Shown here: positions 24,163-35,073 of the stretch, one piece after another
Layout of the letters: every line of letters begins with the position of its first letter
Position numbering within the stretch: the stretch's first letter is position 1
Assembly (NCBI RefSeq): GCF_009741975.1
Contig: NZ_WPCF01000005.1
Location: 1 to 47,975 of the forward strand
Direction of reading: 5' to 3'
Origin: Halobacterium sp. CBA1126
Lineage (GTDB): Archaea > Halobacteriota > Halobacteria > Halobacteriales > Halobacteriaceae
Length of the DNA: 47,975 bases
Notes under the pieces: model-generated
The model's database searches: none
What the model saw: only the letters and a program-made list of their open reading frames with translations
Told to the model about the DNA's origin: nothing
Position numbers and translations under genes: made by a program

Positions 24163-25725
24163 ATGCAAATGGAAGACCGACGCGAACTGTCGCGGGCGTA
24201 TTTCTCGAAAGAACGACTGGCCGAACACCACTTCAGGTCGTTCAACTCCTTCCTGAAGCGGGGTATGCAGGACGTCGTCACCGAGAAGGAGCGCATCGAG
24301 ACGGACATCGGTGACAAGGAAGACGAGGAGCCGGTGTGGGTCGAGCTCGGCGACGTCCGCATCACGACGCCGCGCGTGCGTGAGGCGGACGGCTCCGAGG
24401 AGCTGCTGTACCCACAGGAGGCGCGGCTGCGGAACATCACGTACTCGGCGCCGGTGTTCATGGAGATGAGCATCGTGCGCGGCGGCGAAGAGGAAGAGGA
24501 GCGCGTGCTGGACACGACGGAGACGAAGGTCGGCCGGATGCCGATCATGGTCGGCTCCGACAAGTGCAACATCGCGGGCTTCTCCGAGGACGAGCTCATC
24601 GAGATCGGCGAAGACCCCGCCGACCCCGGCGGCTACTTCATCGTGAACGGCAGCGAGCGCGTCCTCATGACGAGCGAGGACCTCGCGCCGAACAAGATTC
24701 TCGCGGAGTACGACTCGAAGTACGGCGACGAGATCCAGGTCGCGAAGACGTTCAGCCAGCGCCGCGGCTATCGCGCGCTGGTGCTCGTCGAGCGCAACCG
24801 CGAGGGGCTGCTCGAAGTGTCGTTCCCCTCCGTCTCGGGGTCGATCAACTTCGTGACGCTGGTGCGGGCGCTCGGCCTCGAGTCCGACGAGGAGATCGTC
24901 CACCGCGTCAGCGAGGACCCCGAGATCGTGAAGTTCATGCTGGAGAACCTGGAGGAAGCCGACGTCCAGACCCAGGAGGAGGCCATCGAGGAGCTCGGGA
25001 AGCGGGTCGCCTCCGGCCAGGGGAAGAACTACCAGCTGAAGCGCGCGAACTACGTCATCGACCGCTACCTGCTGCCGCACCTCCACGAGGAGGGCATCGA
25101 GGACGAGGAGACCCGCATCAACAAGTCCTACTACCTCTGTCGGATGGCCGAAGCGTGTTTCGAGCTGGCGCTCGACCGCCGCGAGGCCGACGACAAGGAC
25201 CACTACGCGAACAAGCGTCTGAAGGTCTCCGGCGACCTGATGAAGGACCTGTTCCGGACGGCGCTGAACAAGCTGGCGCGGGACGTGAAGTACCAGCTCG
25301 AGCGCGCGAACATGCGCAACCGCGAACTCACCGTCAACACGGTGGTCCGCTCGGACGTCCTGACCGAGCGGCTCGAACACCCCATCGCGACCGGGAACTG
25401 GGTGGGCGGCCGCTCGGGCGTCAGCCAGCTCGTCGACCGGACGGACTTCATGGGCGTGCTCAGCCACCTGCGCCGACTGCGCAGCCCGCTGAGCCGCTCG
25501 CAGCCCCACTTCGAGGCGCGGGACCTGCACGCGACTCAGTGGGGGCGCATCTGTCCCTCCGAGACCCCGGAGGGCCCGAACTGTGGGCTCGTGAAGAACT
25601 TCGCGCAGGCGATGGAGCTCTCCCAGACCGTCGACGACGAACGCGAGCTGAAACGCGAGCTCTCGTCGATGGGCGTCGAGGGCATCCCCGGGATCAGCAC
25701 GGAAGCGACACCAGCGGACGACTAA
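24163..25725 (+). CDS. rpoB2: RNA polymerase subunit B'' (Rpo2 N-terminal half)
   Basis: 520 residues, the N-terminal half of the beta-like subunit, split from B' as in haloarchaea. It holds the protrusion, lobe and the start of the fork. Typical segments: Ile-Val-Asn-Gly-Ser-Glu-Arg-Val (the Asn-Gly loop, about residues 159-166), Arg-Arg-Leu-Arg-Ser-Pro-Leu (about 439-445) and the fork motif [13 protein letters not shown]. It starts right after the rpoH stop; an internal Met two codons on is an alternative. It ends one base before the rpoB1 ATG region, consistent with tight stoichiometry. Confidence 0.96.
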   Translation: MQMEDRRELSRAYFSKERLAEHHFRSFNSFLKRGMQDVVTEKERIETDIGDKEDEEPVWVELGDVRITTPRVREADGSEELLYPQEARLRNITYSAPVFMEMSIVRGGEEEEERVLDTTETKVGRMPIMVGSDKCNIAGFSEDELIEIGEDPADPGGYFIVNGSERVLMTSEDLAPNKILAEYDSKYGDEIQVAKTFSQRRGYRALVLVERNREGLLEVSFPSVSGSINFVTLVRALGLESDEEIVHRVSEDPEIVKFMLENLEEADVQTQEEAIEELGKRVASGQGKNYQLKRANYVIDRYLLPHLHEEGIEDEETRINKSYYLCRMAEACFELALDRREADDKDHYANKRLKVSGDLMKDLFRTALNKLARDVKYQLERANMRNRELTVNTVVRSDVLTERLEHPIATGNWVGGRSGVSQLVDRTDFMGVLSHLRRLRSPLSRSQPHFEARDLHATQWGRICPSETPEGPNCGLVKNFAQAMELSQTVDDERELKRELSSMGVEGIPGISTEATPADD

Positions 25726-25726
25726 C

Positions 25727-27553
25727 ATGAGTACGGAACGAGAAGCGAAAGTCTACGTCAACGGCAGTCTCGTCGGGACCCACGAGGACCCCGAGGAGCT
25801 GGCAGCACAGATTCGGGAGGCGCGCCGCCGGGGAGAGGTCTCCGAGATGGTGAACGTCTCCGTGAAGGACCGCACGAACGAGGTCATCGTGAACGCGGAC
25901 GCGGGCCGGGCCCGGCGTCCGCTGCTCGTCGTCGAGGACGGCGAGCCGCTCGTCACCGACGAGGAGCTCGACGCCATCGAGAACGGCGACATCGAGTTCG
26001 AGGACCTCGTGCAGGCGGGGAAGGTGGAGTTCATCGACGCCGAGGAAGAGGAGGACATCCTCGTCGGCGTCGACCGCGACGAGCTCACCGAGAAGCACAC
26101 CCACCTCGAGATCGACCCGCAGCTCATCTTCGGCATCGGCGCGGGGATGATCCCGTACCCCGAGCACAACGCCAGCCCCCGCATTACGATGGGCGCGGGG
26201 ATGATGAAGCAGAGCCTGGGCCTGCCGGCGGCGAACTACCGCATCCGGCCGGACACCCGCCAGCACCTCCTGCACTACCCGCAGAAGGCGATGGTGAACA
26301 CCCAGACGACCGAGCAGATCGGCTACGACGACCGGCCGGCCGGCCAGAACTTCGTCGTCGCCGTGATGTCCTACGAGGGGTTCAACATCGAGGACGCGCT
26401 CGTCATGAACCAGGGCTCGGTGGACCGCGCGCTCTCCCGCTCGCACTTCTTCCGCACGTACGAGGGCGAGGAGCGCCGCTACCCCGGCGGCCAGGAGGAC
26501 CGCTTCGAGATTCCCTCCGACGACGTGCGTGGCGGCCGCGGCGAGGACGCGTACACGCACCTCGACGACGACGGCCTCGTCAACCCCGAGACGCAGGTCG
26601 ACGACTCCTCGGTGCTGCTCGGCAAGACGAGCCCGCCGCGGTTCCTCGAGGAGCCCGAGGACATGGGCGGCCTCAGCCCGCAGAAGCGCCGCGAGACGTC
26701 GGTGACGATGCGCTCCGGCGAGGACGGCGTCGTCGACACCGTGACGCTGATGGAGGGCGAGGACGGCTCGAAGCTCGCGAAGGTCTCCGTGCGGGACGAA
26801 CGCATCCCCGAGCTCGGGGACAAGTTCGCGTCCCGCCACGGCCAGAAGGGCGTCGTCGGCCACCTTGCGCCCCACGAGGACATGCCGTTCACGCAGGAGG
26901 GCGTCGTGCCCGACCTCGTGCTGAACCCGCACGCGCTGCCGTCCCGGATGACGGTCGGCCACGTGCTGGAGATGCTCGGCGGGAAGGCCGGGTCTCTCGA
27001 CGGGCGCTCCGTCGACGGCACGGCGTTCACCGGCGAGAACGAGGAGGAACTGCGCTCGACGCTCGAGGAGCGCGGGTTCAAGTCCTCCGGGAAGGAAGTG
27101 CTGTACTCCGGGGTCTCCGGGGAGAAGATCGAGGCCGAGATCTTCGTCGGCACCATCTTCTACCACAAGCTCTACCACATGGTGTCGAACAAGCTCCACG
27201 CCCGCTCGAAGGGGCCGGTCCAGGTCCTCACGCGGCAGCCGACGGAGGGGCGCGCCCGCGAGGGCGGCCTCCGCGTCGGGGAGATGGAGCGGGACACCGT
27301 CATCGGCCACGGCGCCGCGATGGTGCTCAAAGAGCGGCTGCTGGACTCCTCGGACCGCGAGGAGATCCACGTCTGCGGGAACTGCGGCATGACCGCCGTG
27401 GAGAACTACGAGCAGCGCCGCGTCTACTGTCCGAACTGTGAGGAAGAGACGGACGTGCACAGCCTCGAGATGAGCTACGCGTTCAAGCTCCTGCTCGACG
27501 AGATGAAAGCGCTCGGCATCGCGCCGCGACTCGAACTGGAGGACGCAGTATGA
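25727..27553 (+). CDS. rpoB1: RNA polymerase subunit B' (Rpo2 C-terminal half)
   Basis: 608 residues carrying the rest of the beta-like subunit: external domains, hybrid-binding domain, wall and clamp. Visible landmarks are Ser-Arg-His-Gly-Gln-Lys-Gly (residues near 371-377, contacts the active site), [10 protein letters not shown] (about 403-412), and a C-terminal zinc ribbon with Cys-Gly-Asn-Cys-Gly and Cys-Pro-Asn-Cys. The stop overlaps the rpoA1 start (ATGA). In frame throughout, no anomalies. Confidence 0.96.
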   Translation: MSTEREAKVYVNGSLVGTHEDPEELAAQIREARRRGEVSEMVNVSVKDRTNEVIVNADAGRARRPLLVVEDGEPLVTDEELDAIENGDIEFEDLVQAGKVEFIDAEEEEDILVGVDRDELTEKHTHLEIDPQLIFGIGAGMIPYPEHNASPRITMGAGMMKQSLGLPAANYRIRPDTRQHLLHYPQKAMVNTQTTEQIGYDDRPAGQNFVVAVMSYEGFNIEDALVMNQGSVDRALSRSHFFRTYEGEERRYPGGQEDRFEIPSDDVRGGRGEDAYTHLDDDGLVNPETQVDDSSVLLGKTSPPRFLEEPEDMGGLSPQKRRETSVTMRSGEDGVVDTVTLMEGEDGSKLAKVSVRDERIPELGDKFASRHGQKGVVGHLAPHEDMPFTQEGVVPDLVLNPHALPSRMTVGHVLEMLGGKAGSLDGRSVDGTAFTGENEEELRSTLEERGFKSSGKEVLYSGVSGEKIEAEIFVGTIFYHKLYHMVSNKLHARSKGPVQVLTRQPTEGRAREGGLRVGEMERDTVIGHGAAMVLKERLLDSSDREEIHVCGNCGMTAVENYEQRRVYCPNCEEETDVHSLEMSYAFKLLLDEMKALGIAPRLELEDAV

Positions 27554-30462
27554 GCACAGGACAATCACCCAAGGAGATCGGGGAAATCAGCTTCGGGCTG
27601 ATGGACCCGGAGGAGTACCGGGACATGTCCGCGACGAAGGTCATCACCGCGGACACGTACGACGACGACGGCTTCCCCATCGACATGGGCCTGATGGACC
27701 CCCGGCTGGGGGTCATCGACCCCGGGCTGGAGTGCAAGACCTGCGGCCAGCGCTCCGGGAGCTGTAACGGCCACTTCGGCCACATCGAGCTCGCCGCGCC
27801 CGTCATCCACGTCGGGTTCGCGAAGCTCATCCGGCGGCTGCTCCGCGGGACGTGCCGGGACTGCGCGCGGCTCCTGCTCACCGAGGAGGAGAAAGAGGAG
27901 TACCGCGACGACCTCGACCGCACGCGCAGCCTCCGCGAGGACGTATCCGACGTCACGAAGGACGCCATCCGGGAGGCCCGCAAGAAGGACCACTGCCCGC
28001 ACTGCGGGGAGGTCCAGTACGACGTCAAACACGAGAAGCCGACGACGTACTACGAGGTCCAGCAGGTGCTCGCCAGCGACTACAGCGAGCGCATCGCCGC
28101 CGCGATGCAGCCCGACCCCGACGAGGACGACGCCGGGGTCAGCCCGCAGGAGCTCGCCGAGCAGACGGACATCGACATCAGCCGCATCAACGACATCCTC
28201 TCCGGGGAGTTCCGGCCGCGCCGCGAGGACCGCGAGGCCATCGAGGCCGCCATCGGCGCGGACCTCACCACCGAGGACATGAACAAGCTGATGCCCTCGG
28301 ACATCCGCGACTGGTTCGAGGACATCCCCGGCGAGGACCTCGCCGTGCTCGGCATCGACCCCGAGAAGAGCCGGCCGGAGTGGATGATTCTGACCGTCCT
28401 CCCCGTGCCGCCGGTGACCGCGCGTCCCTCCATCACGCTGGACAACGGCCAGCGCAGCGAGGACGACCTGACGCACAAGCTCGTGGACATCATCCGCATC
28501 AACCAGCGGTTCATGGAGAACCGTGAGGCGGGTGCGCCACAGCTCATCATCGAGGACCTCTGGGAGCTGCTGCAGTACCACGTCACGACGTTCATGGACA
28601 ACGAGATCTCGGGGACGCCGCCCGCCCGTCACCGCTCCGGCCGCCCGCTGAAGACGCTCAGCCAGCGGCTGAAGGGCAAGGAGGGGCGGTTCCGCGGCTC
28701 GCTGTCCGGGAAGCGCGTGAACTTCTCCGCGCGGACCGTCATCAGCCCGGACCCGACGCTGTCGCTGAACGAGGTCGGGGTGCCCGACCGCGTGGCGACC
28801 GAGATGACCCAGACGATGGTCGTCAACGAGCAGAACGTCGAGCGCGCCCGCAAGTACGTCCGGAACGGGCCGGAGGGCCACCCGGGCGCGAACTACGTCA
28901 CGCGCCCCGACGGCCGCCGCGTCCGCGTCACCGAGAAGGTCTGCGAGGAGCTCGCCGAGCGCGTCGAGCCCGGCTGGGAGGTCCAGCGCCACCTCATCGA
29001 CGGCGACATCATCATCTTCAACCGGCAGCCGTCGCTGCACCGGATGTCCATCATGGCCCACGAGGTCGTGGTGATGCCGTACAAGACCTTCCGCCTGAAC
29101 ACCGTCGTCTGTCCGCCGTACAACGCCGACTTCGACGGCGACGAGATGAACATGCACGCCCTCCAGAACGAGGAGGCCCGTGCCGAGGCGCGCGTCCTGA
29201 TGCGCGTCCAGGAGCAGATTCTCAGCCCGCGGTTCGGCGAGAACATCATCGGCGCGATTCAGGACCACATCTCCGGGACGTACCTGCTCACGCACGACAA
29301 CCCCCGGTTCAACGAGACGCAGGCCTCTGACCTCCTGCGCCAGACGAGCATCGACGAGCTCCCCGAGCCCGCCGGCACCGAGGACGGCGAGCCGTACTGG
29401 GAGGGGCGCCAGATCTTCTCCGAGCTGCTGCCCGACGACCTCAACCTCGAGTTCACGGGGACGGTCGGCGAGCCCGTCGTCATCGAGAACGGCCAGCTGC
29501 TCGAGGGCACCATCGCCGAGGACGAGATCGGCGGCTTCGGCGGCGAGATCGTCGACACCATCGCGAAGGTCCACGGGAAGACCCGCGCCCGCGTGTTCAT
29601 CAACGAGGTCGCGGCGCTCGCGATGCGCTCGATCATGCACTTCGGGTTCTCCATCGGCATCGACGACGAGACCGTCTCCACGGAGGCCCGCGAGCGCATC
29701 GACGAGGCCATCCAGTCCGCGTACGACCGCGTCCAGGAGCTCATCGAGACCTACGAGAACGGCGACCTCGAGAGCCTGCCCGGCCGTACGGTCGACGAGA
29801 CCCTCGAGATGAAGATCATGCAGACGCTCGGGAAGGCCCGCGACTCCGCCGGCGACGTCGCCGCGGAGAACTTCGACGCGGACAACCCCGCGGTCGTGAT
29901 GGCCGACTCCGGCGCGCGTGGGTCGATGCTGAACCTCACGCAGATGGCCGGCTGCGTCGGCCAGCAGGCGGTTCGCGGCGAGCGCATCAACCGCGGCTAC
30001 GAGGACCGCACGCTCAGCCACTTCGAGCCGAACGACCTCTCCAGCGAGGCCCACGGCTTCGTGGAGAACTCCTACACGAGCGGGCTCACCCCCAAGGAGT
30101 TCTTCTTCCACGCGATGGGCGGCCGCGAGGGGCTCGTGGACACGGCGGTCCGCACCTCGAAGTCCGGCTACCTGCAGCGCCGGCTCATCAACGCGCTCTC
30201 CGAGCTGGAGACCCAGTACGACGGCACCGTCCGGGACACCAGCGACACCATCGTGCAGTTCGAGTTCGGCGAGGACGGCACCTCGCCCGTCGAGGTGTCC
30301 TCCAGCGAGGACGTCGACGTCGACGTCGAACAGATCGCCGACCGCATCGTCGAGTCGGAGTTCGACAGCGAGGCCGAGAAAGAGGAGTTCCTCGGCGTCC
30401 AGGAGCCGCCGACGAACCTCTCCGAGCACGGCGCGTCCTGGGAGGTGGAATCCGATGACTGA
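27550..30462 (+). CDS. rpoA1: RNA polymerase subunit A' (Rpo1 N-terminal part)
   Basis: 970 residues, the large part of the beta'-like subunit. An N-terminal zinc site has Cys-Lys-Thr-Cys and a further Cys-x4-His pattern. A second zinc site is near residues 106-109 (Cys-Arg-Asp-Cys) and 149-152 (Cys-Pro-His-Cys). The catalytic Mg loop is Asn-Ala-Asp-Phe-Asp-Gly-Asp with Asp527, Asp529 and Asp531. The bridge-helix and trigger-loop lead-in follow ([10 protein letters not shown]). About residues 185-255 form a haloarchaeal acidic insert. It ends overlapping rpoA2 by eight bases, as expected for A'/A'' coupling. Confidence 0.96.
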   Translation: MSTGQSPKEIGEISFGLMDPEEYRDMSATKVITADTYDDDGFPIDMGLMDPRLGVIDPGLECKTCGQRSGSCNGHFGHIELAAPVIHVGFAKLIRRLLRGTCRDCARLLLTEEEKEEYRDDLDRTRSLREDVSDVTKDAIREARKKDHCPHCGEVQYDVKHEKPTTYYEVQQVLASDYSERIAAAMQPDPDEDDAGVSPQELAEQTDIDISRINDILSGEFRPRREDREAIEAAIGADLTTEDMNKLMPSDIRDWFEDIPGEDLAVLGIDPEKSRPEWMILTVLPVPPVTARPSITLDNGQRSEDDLTHKLVDIIRINQRFMENREAGAPQLIIEDLWELLQYHVTTFMDNEISGTPPARHRSGRPLKTLSQRLKGKEGRFRGSLSGKRVNFSARTVISPDPTLSLNEVGVPDRVATEMTQTMVVNEQNVERARKYVRNGPEGHPGANYVTRPDGRRVRVTEKVCEELAERVEPGWEVQRHLIDGDIIIFNRQPSLHRMSIMAHEVVVMPYKTFRLNTVVCPPYNADFDGDEMNMHALQNEEARAEARVLMRVQEQILSPRFGENIIGAIQDHISGTYLLTHDNPRFNETQASDLLRQTSIDELPEPAGTEDGEPYWEGRQIFSELLPDDLNLEFTGTVGEPVVIENGQLLEGTIAEDEIGGFGGEIVDTIAKVHGKTRARVFINEVAALAMRSIMHFGFSIGIDDETVSTEARERIDEAIQSAYDRVQELIETYENGDLESLPGRTVDETLEMKIMQTLGKARDSAGDVAAENFDADNPAVVMADSGARGSMLNLTQMAGCVGQQAVRGERINRGYEDRTLSHFEPNDLSSEAHGFVENSYTSGLTPKEFFFHAMGGREGLVDTAVRTSKSGYLQRRLINALSELETQYDGTVRDTSDTIVQFEFGEDGTSPVEVSSSEDVDVDVEQIADRIVESEFDSEAEKEEFLGVQEPPTNLSEHGASWEVESDD

Positions 30463-31642
30463 GATCACTGACGGGATTCGGAACGCCGTCGAGGACACGG
30501 AGCTCCCGCGGCGCCTGAAGGACCGCGTGCTCGACACCATCGAGGACCGCGGGGGCGTCACCGTCCAGCAGGCCGAGGAGATCGCGACCGCCGTCGAGTC
30601 CCAGTACCTCGACACGCGCGTCGACCCCCTCGAGCCGGTCGGCACGGTGTCCGCGCAGTCCATCGGCGAACCGGGGACGCAGATGACGATGAACACGTTC
30701 CACTACGCGGGCGTCGCGGAGATGGACGTCACGCAGGGCCTGCCGCGGCTCATCGAGCTCGTGGACGCCCGGAAGACCCCGGACACGCCGATCATGACGG
30801 TGTACCTCGAGGACGAGTACGCCGAGGAGCGCGAGCGCGCCCACGAGGTCGTCTGGAACATCGAGGCGACGAAGATTCTCGCGCTCGGCGACATCTCCAC
30901 GAACGTCGCCGACATGGTCGTCCAGATCGACCTCAACGAGGACACCCTCCAGGAGCGGTGGCCGCTCGTCGACTCCACGACCGAGATCGCGGGCGAGATC
31001 GCCGAGACCATCGAAGGGAGCCTCGGCGTGCAGGTCACCCAGCAGGGGACCGTCCTCGAGTTCGGCCCGAGCGAGCCGTCGTACCGCGAGCTGCTCCAGC
31101 TCGTCGAACAGCTCCGCGACATCGTGTTCAAGGGCATCGAGGACGTCTCCCGCGTCGTCATCCGGCGCGAGGAGACCGACGAGGGCGAGGAGTTCGTCCT
31201 CTACACGGAGGGGTCGGCGTTCAAGAAGGCGCTCAGCATCGAGGGCGTCGACGCCTCCCGCACCTCGTGTAACAACATCCACGAGGTCCACAAGACCCTC
31301 GGCATCGAGGCCGCCCGCGAGGCCATCATCGAGGAGACGATGACCACCCTCGAGGAGCAGGGCCTCGACGACGTGAACATCCGCCACCTGATGCTCGTCG
31401 CGGACATCATGACCAACGACGGCACCATCCAGTCCATCGGCCGGCACGGCATCTCCGGGAACAAGGACTCCGTGCTCGCCCGCGCCGCCTTCGAGGTCAC
31501 CGTCAGCCACCTGCTCGACGCCGCCATCTACGGCGAAGCCGACGACCTCGACGGCGTCATCGAGAACGTCATCGTCGGGAAGCCCGTCCAGCTCGGCACC
31601 GGCGACGTCGACCTCCGGATGGGCGCCAGCAAGTCCGACTGA
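30455..31642 (+). CDS. rpoA2: RNA polymerase subunit A'' (Rpo1 C-terminal part)
   Basis: 395 residues completing the largest subunit. Near residues 65-90 are the trigger-loop motifs [11 protein letters not shown] and Asn-Thr-Phe-His-Tyr-Ala-Gly. Jaw and clamp-closing segments follow (Gly-Leu-Pro-Arg-Leu-Ile-Glu-Leu; [12 protein letters not shown]). No intein or intron. The final TGA overlaps the nusA ATG. Confidence 0.96.
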   Translation: MTEITDGIRNAVEDTELPRRLKDRVLDTIEDRGGVTVQQAEEIATAVESQYLDTRVDPLEPVGTVSAQSIGEPGTQMTMNTFHYAGVAEMDVTQGLPRLIELVDARKTPDTPIMTVYLEDEYAEERERAHEVVWNIEATKILALGDISTNVADMVVQIDLNEDTLQERWPLVDSTTEIAGEIAETIEGSLGVQVTQQGTVLEFGPSEPSYRELLQLVEQLRDIVFKGIEDVSRVVIRREETDEGEEFVLYTEGSAFKKALSIEGVDASRTSCNNIHEVHKTLGIEAAREAIIEETMTTLEEQGLDDVNIRHLMLVADIMTNDGTIQSIGRHGISGNKDSVLARAAFEVTVSHLLDAAIYGEADDLDGVIENVIVGKPVQLGTGDVDLRMGASKSD

Positions 31643-32067
31643 TGACAGTCAGGCTCTCCGACGAGGCGCGCCGCCTCATCGCCGCGTTCGAGGACGAGAC
31701 CGACGCCAGCGCCGTCGACTGCGTCGTCGACGACGAAGAGGACCGCGTCATCTTCGTCGTCGCCGCCGGCGAGATGGGGTCGGCCATCGGCCCCGGCGGC
31801 AGCCGCGTCGAAGAGCTCGAGGCGAAACTCGGCCGCGACGTCATGCTCGTCGAGGACGCCCCCACGCCCGAGGGGTTCGTCGCGAACGCCCTCTCCCCCG
31901 CGGCCGTCTACAACGTCACCATCAGCGAGAACGACACCACGGTCGCGTACGCCGAAGTCGCCCACGAGGACAAGGGCGTCGCCATCGGCACCGGCGGGAA
32001 GAACATCCAAGCCGCCAAACGCCTCGCCGACCGGCACTTCGACATCGACGACATTCAGCTCACGTAG
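31642..32067 (+). CDS. nusA: NusA-like KH-domain transcription factor
   Basis: 141 residues with two KH domains, without the N-terminal and S1 parts of bacterial NusA, as usual in Archaea. The KH loops are visible: Gly-Pro-Gly-Gly (about residues 51-54) and Gly-Thr-Gly-Gly-Lys (about 114-118). It binds RNA, probably in elongation or rRNA processing. It overlaps the rpoA2 stop by one base (TGATG), so it is the last gene of the RNA polymerase operon. A T-rich hairpin follows at 32072-32114. Confidence 0.93.
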   Translation: MTVRLSDEARRLIAAFEDETDASAVDCVVDDEEDRVIFVVAAGEMGSAIGPGGSRVEELEAKLGRDVMLVEDAPTPEGFVANALSPAAVYNVTISENDTTVAYAEVAHEDKGVAIGTGGKNIQAAKRLADRHFDIDDIQLT

Positions 32068-32071
32068 CCAC

Positions 32072-32114
32072 TTTTTGCTGCGCTCACTCGCTCCGCTCGT
32101 TCGCTGGCAAAAAC
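32072..32114 (+). terminator. Probable terminator after nusA
   Basis: The run ttttt at 32072-32076 starts an imperfect inverted repeat closed by cgctggcaaaaa (32103-32114). T runs are the known archaeal termination signal; the hairpin may add to it. Termination here would separate the polymerase operon from rps12. Confidence 0.5.
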
Positions 32115-32489
32115 TTGGGGCAAAAGCCAGCGTCACCCCCTACCGGGGGTTCCTCGGCCCGCTCGCTCCGCTCGCGGTGAACGGCTTCGCTCAGGTTCTC
32201 CGAACCGTTCACTCGCCGATGCTTGCCAGTCACGTCGTCAAACGGCTGTCGGGCATCCGGCGACCGAGTGGTCCGTCAGGACCCGGAAGGTCGCCGGTTC
32301 GCCGCGTCGTCAGGCGCGGGCGCGAGGACCCCCGGTAGGGGGTCCGACGGCGCTTTTGGCCGAGCTTTTGCCGAGCCGAGCGAGACCGCCGGTCTCGCTG
32401 GCCGTGCGAACGGGCGGCGATGCCGCCCGTGAGCAGAGAGCGGCCCTTGGCCGCGAGCGCAGCGCAAAAGGTCGGAGCGAAAGGCCGAG
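32115..32489. repeat. Long inverted-repeat element between nusA and rps12
   Basis: No gene is seen. The arm 32121-32150 (ending accccctaccggggg) pairs with 32329-32359 (cccccggtaggggg and on to cgcttttg). Inner hairpins lie between them, for example gtgaacgg/ccgttcac (about 32177-32215). The whole stretch could fold into one branched structure of about 240 bases. Confidence 0.5.
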
Positions 32490-32495
32490 TTTAAG
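32490..32495 (+). promoter_or_regulatory. TATA box of the rps12-rps7 operon
   Basis: A tttaag box is centred about 27 bases upstream of the rps12 ATG at 32520, so the transcript should begin at or next to the start codon (leaderless). Confidence 0.55.
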
Positions 32496-32519
32496 TGCTT
32501 CCGCTGGGTAAACGACTGT

Positions 32520-32948
32520 ATGTCGAACGGCAAGTACGCCGCTCGGAAACTGAAGAAGGACCGCCAGAAGCACCGGTGGTCCGACTCGGAGTACGCGCGG
32601 CGAGAACGGGGGCTCGGCAAAGAGTCCGACCCCCTCGAGGGTGCGCCGCAGGGGCGCGGCATCGTCCTCGAGAAGGTAGGTATCGAAGCGAAACAGCCGA
32701 ACTCCGCGATCCGGAAGTGCGTTCGGGTCCAGCTCATCAAGAACGGGAAGCAGGTCACCGCGTTCTGTCCCGGTGACGGCGCCATCTCGTTCATCGACGA
32801 GCACGACGAGGTCACCATCGCCGGCATCGGCGGTGCGAAGGGCCGTGCGATGGGCGACCTCTCGGGCGTGAACTACAAGGTCGAGAAGGTCAACGGCGTG
32901 AGCCTCATCGAACTGGTCCGCGGGAACGCTGAGAAGCCGGTGCGATAA
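32520..32948 (+). CDS. rps12: 30S ribosomal protein S12
   Basis: 142 residues, the archaeal S12 length. Conserved decoding-site region: [15 protein letters not shown], and Gly-Asp-Gly-Ala (about residues 86-89) before the second loop. S12 guards accuracy at the A-site. It is followed two bases later by rps7. Confidence 0.97.
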   Translation: MSNGKYAARKLKKDRQKHRWSDSEYARRERGLGKESDPLEGAPQGRGIVLEKVGIEAKQPNSAIRKCVRVQLIKNGKQVTAFCPGDGAISFIDEHDEVTIAGIGGAKGRAMGDLSGVNYKVEKVNGVSLIELVRGNAEKPVR

Positions 32949-32950
32949 TC

Positions 32951-33565
32951 ATGAGCGAGGAAGAAGCCCCCGAACCCGAGGCGCCCGCCGGTAGCGACGA
33001 GGAGGACGTGAACGCGAAGCTGTTCGGCAAGTGGGAGGTCTCGGACATCCAGTACCGGGACCCGAGCACGCGGCGCTACCTCTCCGTGACGCCCATCGCG
33101 CACACGATGGGGCGGCACGCCTCCAAGCAGTTCAAGAAGAGCGAGATTAGCGTCGTCGAGCGGCTCGCCAACCGGCTGATGAAGACCGGTGCGAACGCCG
33201 GCAAGAAACAGCAGGCGCTCCGCATCGTCCGTGACGCCTTCGACATCGTCCACGAGCGCACCGACGAGAACCCGATTCAGGTGCTCGTCCGCGCCGTGGA
33301 GAACTCCGCGCCCCGCGAGGAGACCGTCCGCCTGAAGTACGGCGGCATCTCCGTCCCGAAGGCCGTCGACGTGGCGCCCCAGCGCCGCGTCGACCAGGCG
33401 CTGAAGTTCATCGCCGACGGCGCGCACTCGTCGTCGTTCAAGACGCCCGTCGACGCCGCCGAGGCGCTGGCCAACCAGCTCGTCGGCGCCGCCGACTACG
33501 ACGTCCAGACGTACGCGGTCGGCCAGAAGGAAGAGAAGGAACGCGTCGCGGCCGCGGCCCGCTAA
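32951..33565 (+). CDS. rps7: 30S ribosomal protein S7
   Basis: 204 residues. An acidic haloarchaeal N-terminus (Ser-Glu-Glu-Glu-Ala-Pro) precedes the S7 fold, with Arg-Tyr-Leu-Ser-Val, Lys-Lys-Gln-Gln-Ala-Leu-Arg-Ile-Val and Asn-Pro-Ile-Gln-Val-Leu-Val. It binds the 3' major domain of 16S rRNA and starts assembly of the head. Two bases after rps12, so co-transcribed. A T run (33586-33590) after the stop is a probable terminator. Confidence 0.97.
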   Translation: MSEEEAPEPEAPAGSDEEDVNAKLFGKWEVSDIQYRDPSTRRYLSVTPIAHTMGRHASKQFKKSEISVVERLANRLMKTGANAGKKQQALRIVRDAFDIVHERTDENPIQVLVRAVENSAPREETVRLKYGGISVPKAVDVAPQRRVDQALKFIADGAHSSSFKTPVDAAEALANQLVGAADYDVQTYAVGQKEEKERVAAAAR

Positions 33566-33585
33566 CGCGGGAGACGGTTCTGCGG

Positions 33586-33590
33586 TTTTT
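33586..33590 (+). terminator. T-run terminator after rps7
   Basis: A ttttt run preceded by a G+C-rich stretch (gacggttctgcgg) 20 bases after the rps7 stop. Such T runs end transcription in Archaea. Confidence 0.4.
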
Positions 33591-33660
33591 CTCTCGTTTC
33601 GAGCGACGGCGCCGCGGGGATACCTGAAAGCAGTTAACGCTGGACGCCGGACCACCGGGT

Positions 33661-35073
33661 ATGCGATGTAACCGCCGTTCGTTCCTCGCTGCCGCGGGGC
33701 TGGCCGGCGTCGCCGGGCTCGCGGGCTGTACGTCGCCGGACGAGCCGCGCGACGCGACGACCGCCCCCGACGCACCGCCCGTGACGACGGTCGACGACCC
33801 CGACTACGACCTCGGCGTCGGGCACGACATCGAGACGTGGGGTGAGTACGACCCCGACTGGTCCCACCCCGTGGAGGCGCCGAACCTCGACGTGACGACC
33901 GAGACCGTCATCGAGGGGCTGGAGATTCCGTGGGACCTCTCCTTCGCGCCGAACGGCGACCTGTTCATCAGCGAGCGCGTCGGCCGGATCGCCCGGTACG
34001 ACTCCGACGAGCTGGAGACCGTCGCGACCCCGGAGGTCATCGACCACGCCGAGGCGATCGCGCCCGGCGAGGAGGGCGGCTGGTGGGCGGCGGGCAGCGA
34101 GGGCGGCCTGATGGGCATCGCGGCCCACCCGAACTACCCGGACGTCCCGCTCGTGTACGCCATCTACACGCGGGAGGACGAGCCGGCCGTCCCCGGCGGC
34201 GACCCGTACGTCAACCGGCTCTCGTACTTCGACGTCTCCGCGGACGACACCGCCGCCAGCGAGACGGTCGTCGTCGACGACATCCCCGGCAACGAGATCA
34301 TCCACAACGGCGCCCGCATCACGTTCGGCCCGGAGAACTACCTCTGGGTGACGACGGGCGACGCGGCGTCGGTCAACCCCGACCTCGGGACGAACCAGCC
34401 GCTCCCGCAGGACCCCGCGTCGCTCGCGGGGAAGGTGCTCCGCATGGAGCCGGACGGGAGCGCGCCCGAGAGCAACCCGGAGATCGCGGGCGGCGACCCG
34501 CGGGTGTTCACGATGGGGCACCGGAACCCGCAGGGCATCACGTTCATGCCGGACGGGACGCCCGTGGAAACCGAGCACGGGCCGTCCGCGCACGACGAGG
34601 TGAACGTGCTGAACGCGGGGGAGAACTACGGCTGGGGGCCGGAGGGCGAGCGCGCGCGCACGGCGGAGACGTACCGCGGCACGGACTACGCGCGCCCGGT
34701 CGTGAACACCGACGAGACGTGGGCGCCGCCGGGCGCGGTGTTCTACACGGCGGACGCGGTGCCGTCGTGGCAGAACCGCCTCGTCGTCGGCGGCCTGCGC
34801 TCCCAGCGCATCAACCTCGTCACCATCTACCCGACGGACGGCGAGCCGGCGTCGGCCGCCAACGGCGGGACGCGCTTCGACGCCGACTGGATGAACCCGA
34901 ACTACAGCGCCGTCCACCACACGACCCTCGAGGACGAGCTCGGGCGCATCCGGCACGTCGAACAGGGGCCGGACGGCACGCTGTACGCGATCACGTCGAA
35001 CCGCGACGGCCGCGCGCAGGGCGACTTCCCGCGGGAGGGCGACGACCGGCTCGTCCGCATCAAACCGGCTTAG
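33661..35073 (+). CDS. PQQ-type sugar dehydrogenase, Tat-exported lipoprotein
   Basis: 470 residues. The N-terminus has the Tat signal Asn-Arg-Arg-Ser-Phe-Leu, an Ala/Gly/Leu core and a lipobox Leu-Ala-Gly-Cys with Cys23, so it is exported folded and lipid-anchored. The mature part is a six-bladed beta-propeller of the glucose/sorbosone dehydrogenase family. Signature pieces are Trp-Asp-Leu-Ser-Phe-Ala-Pro-Asn-Gly, Gly-Leu-Met-Gly-Ile-Ala-His (with one Ala inserted), Gly-His-Arg-Asn-Pro-Gln-Gly and Glu-His-Gly-Pro. Such enzymes oxidise soluble sugars outside the cell with PQQ or a similar cofactor; the substrate is not predictable. Convergent with the DUF5781 gene, their stops overlapping by two bases. 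Confidence 0.88.
   Translation: MRCNRRSFLAAAGLAGVAGLAGCTSPDEPRDATTAPDAPPVTTVDDPDYDLGVGHDIETWGEYDPDWSHPVEAPNLDVTTETVIEGLEIPWDLSFAPNGDLFISERVGRIARYDSDELETVATPEVIDHAEAIAPGEEGGWWAAGSEGGLMGIAAHPNYPDVPLVYAIYTREDEPAVPGGDPYVNRLSYFDVSADDTAASETVVVDDIPGNEIIHNGARITFGPENYLWVTTGDAASVNPDLGTNQPLPQDPASLAGKVLRMEPDGSAPESNPEIAGGDPRVFTMGHRNPQGITFMPDGTPVETEHGPSAHDEVNVLNAGENYGWGPEGERARTAETYRGTDYARPVVNTDETWAPPGAVFYTADAVPSWQNRLVVGGLRSQRINLVTIYPTDGEPASAANGGTRFDADWMNPNYSAVHHTTLEDELGRIRHVEQGPDGTLYAITSNRDGRAQGDFPREGDDRLVRIKPA

Noticed and set aside
25694-27568. A 624-codon open frame opposite rpoB1
   Set aside because: Same cause: an antisense shadow of a high-G+C gene.
27565-30696. A 1043-codon open frame on the minus strand across rpoA1
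   Set aside because: It mirrors the rpoA1/rpoA2 coding frame in very G+C-rich DNA, where stop codons are rare on the opposite strand. No family resemblance and no promoter.
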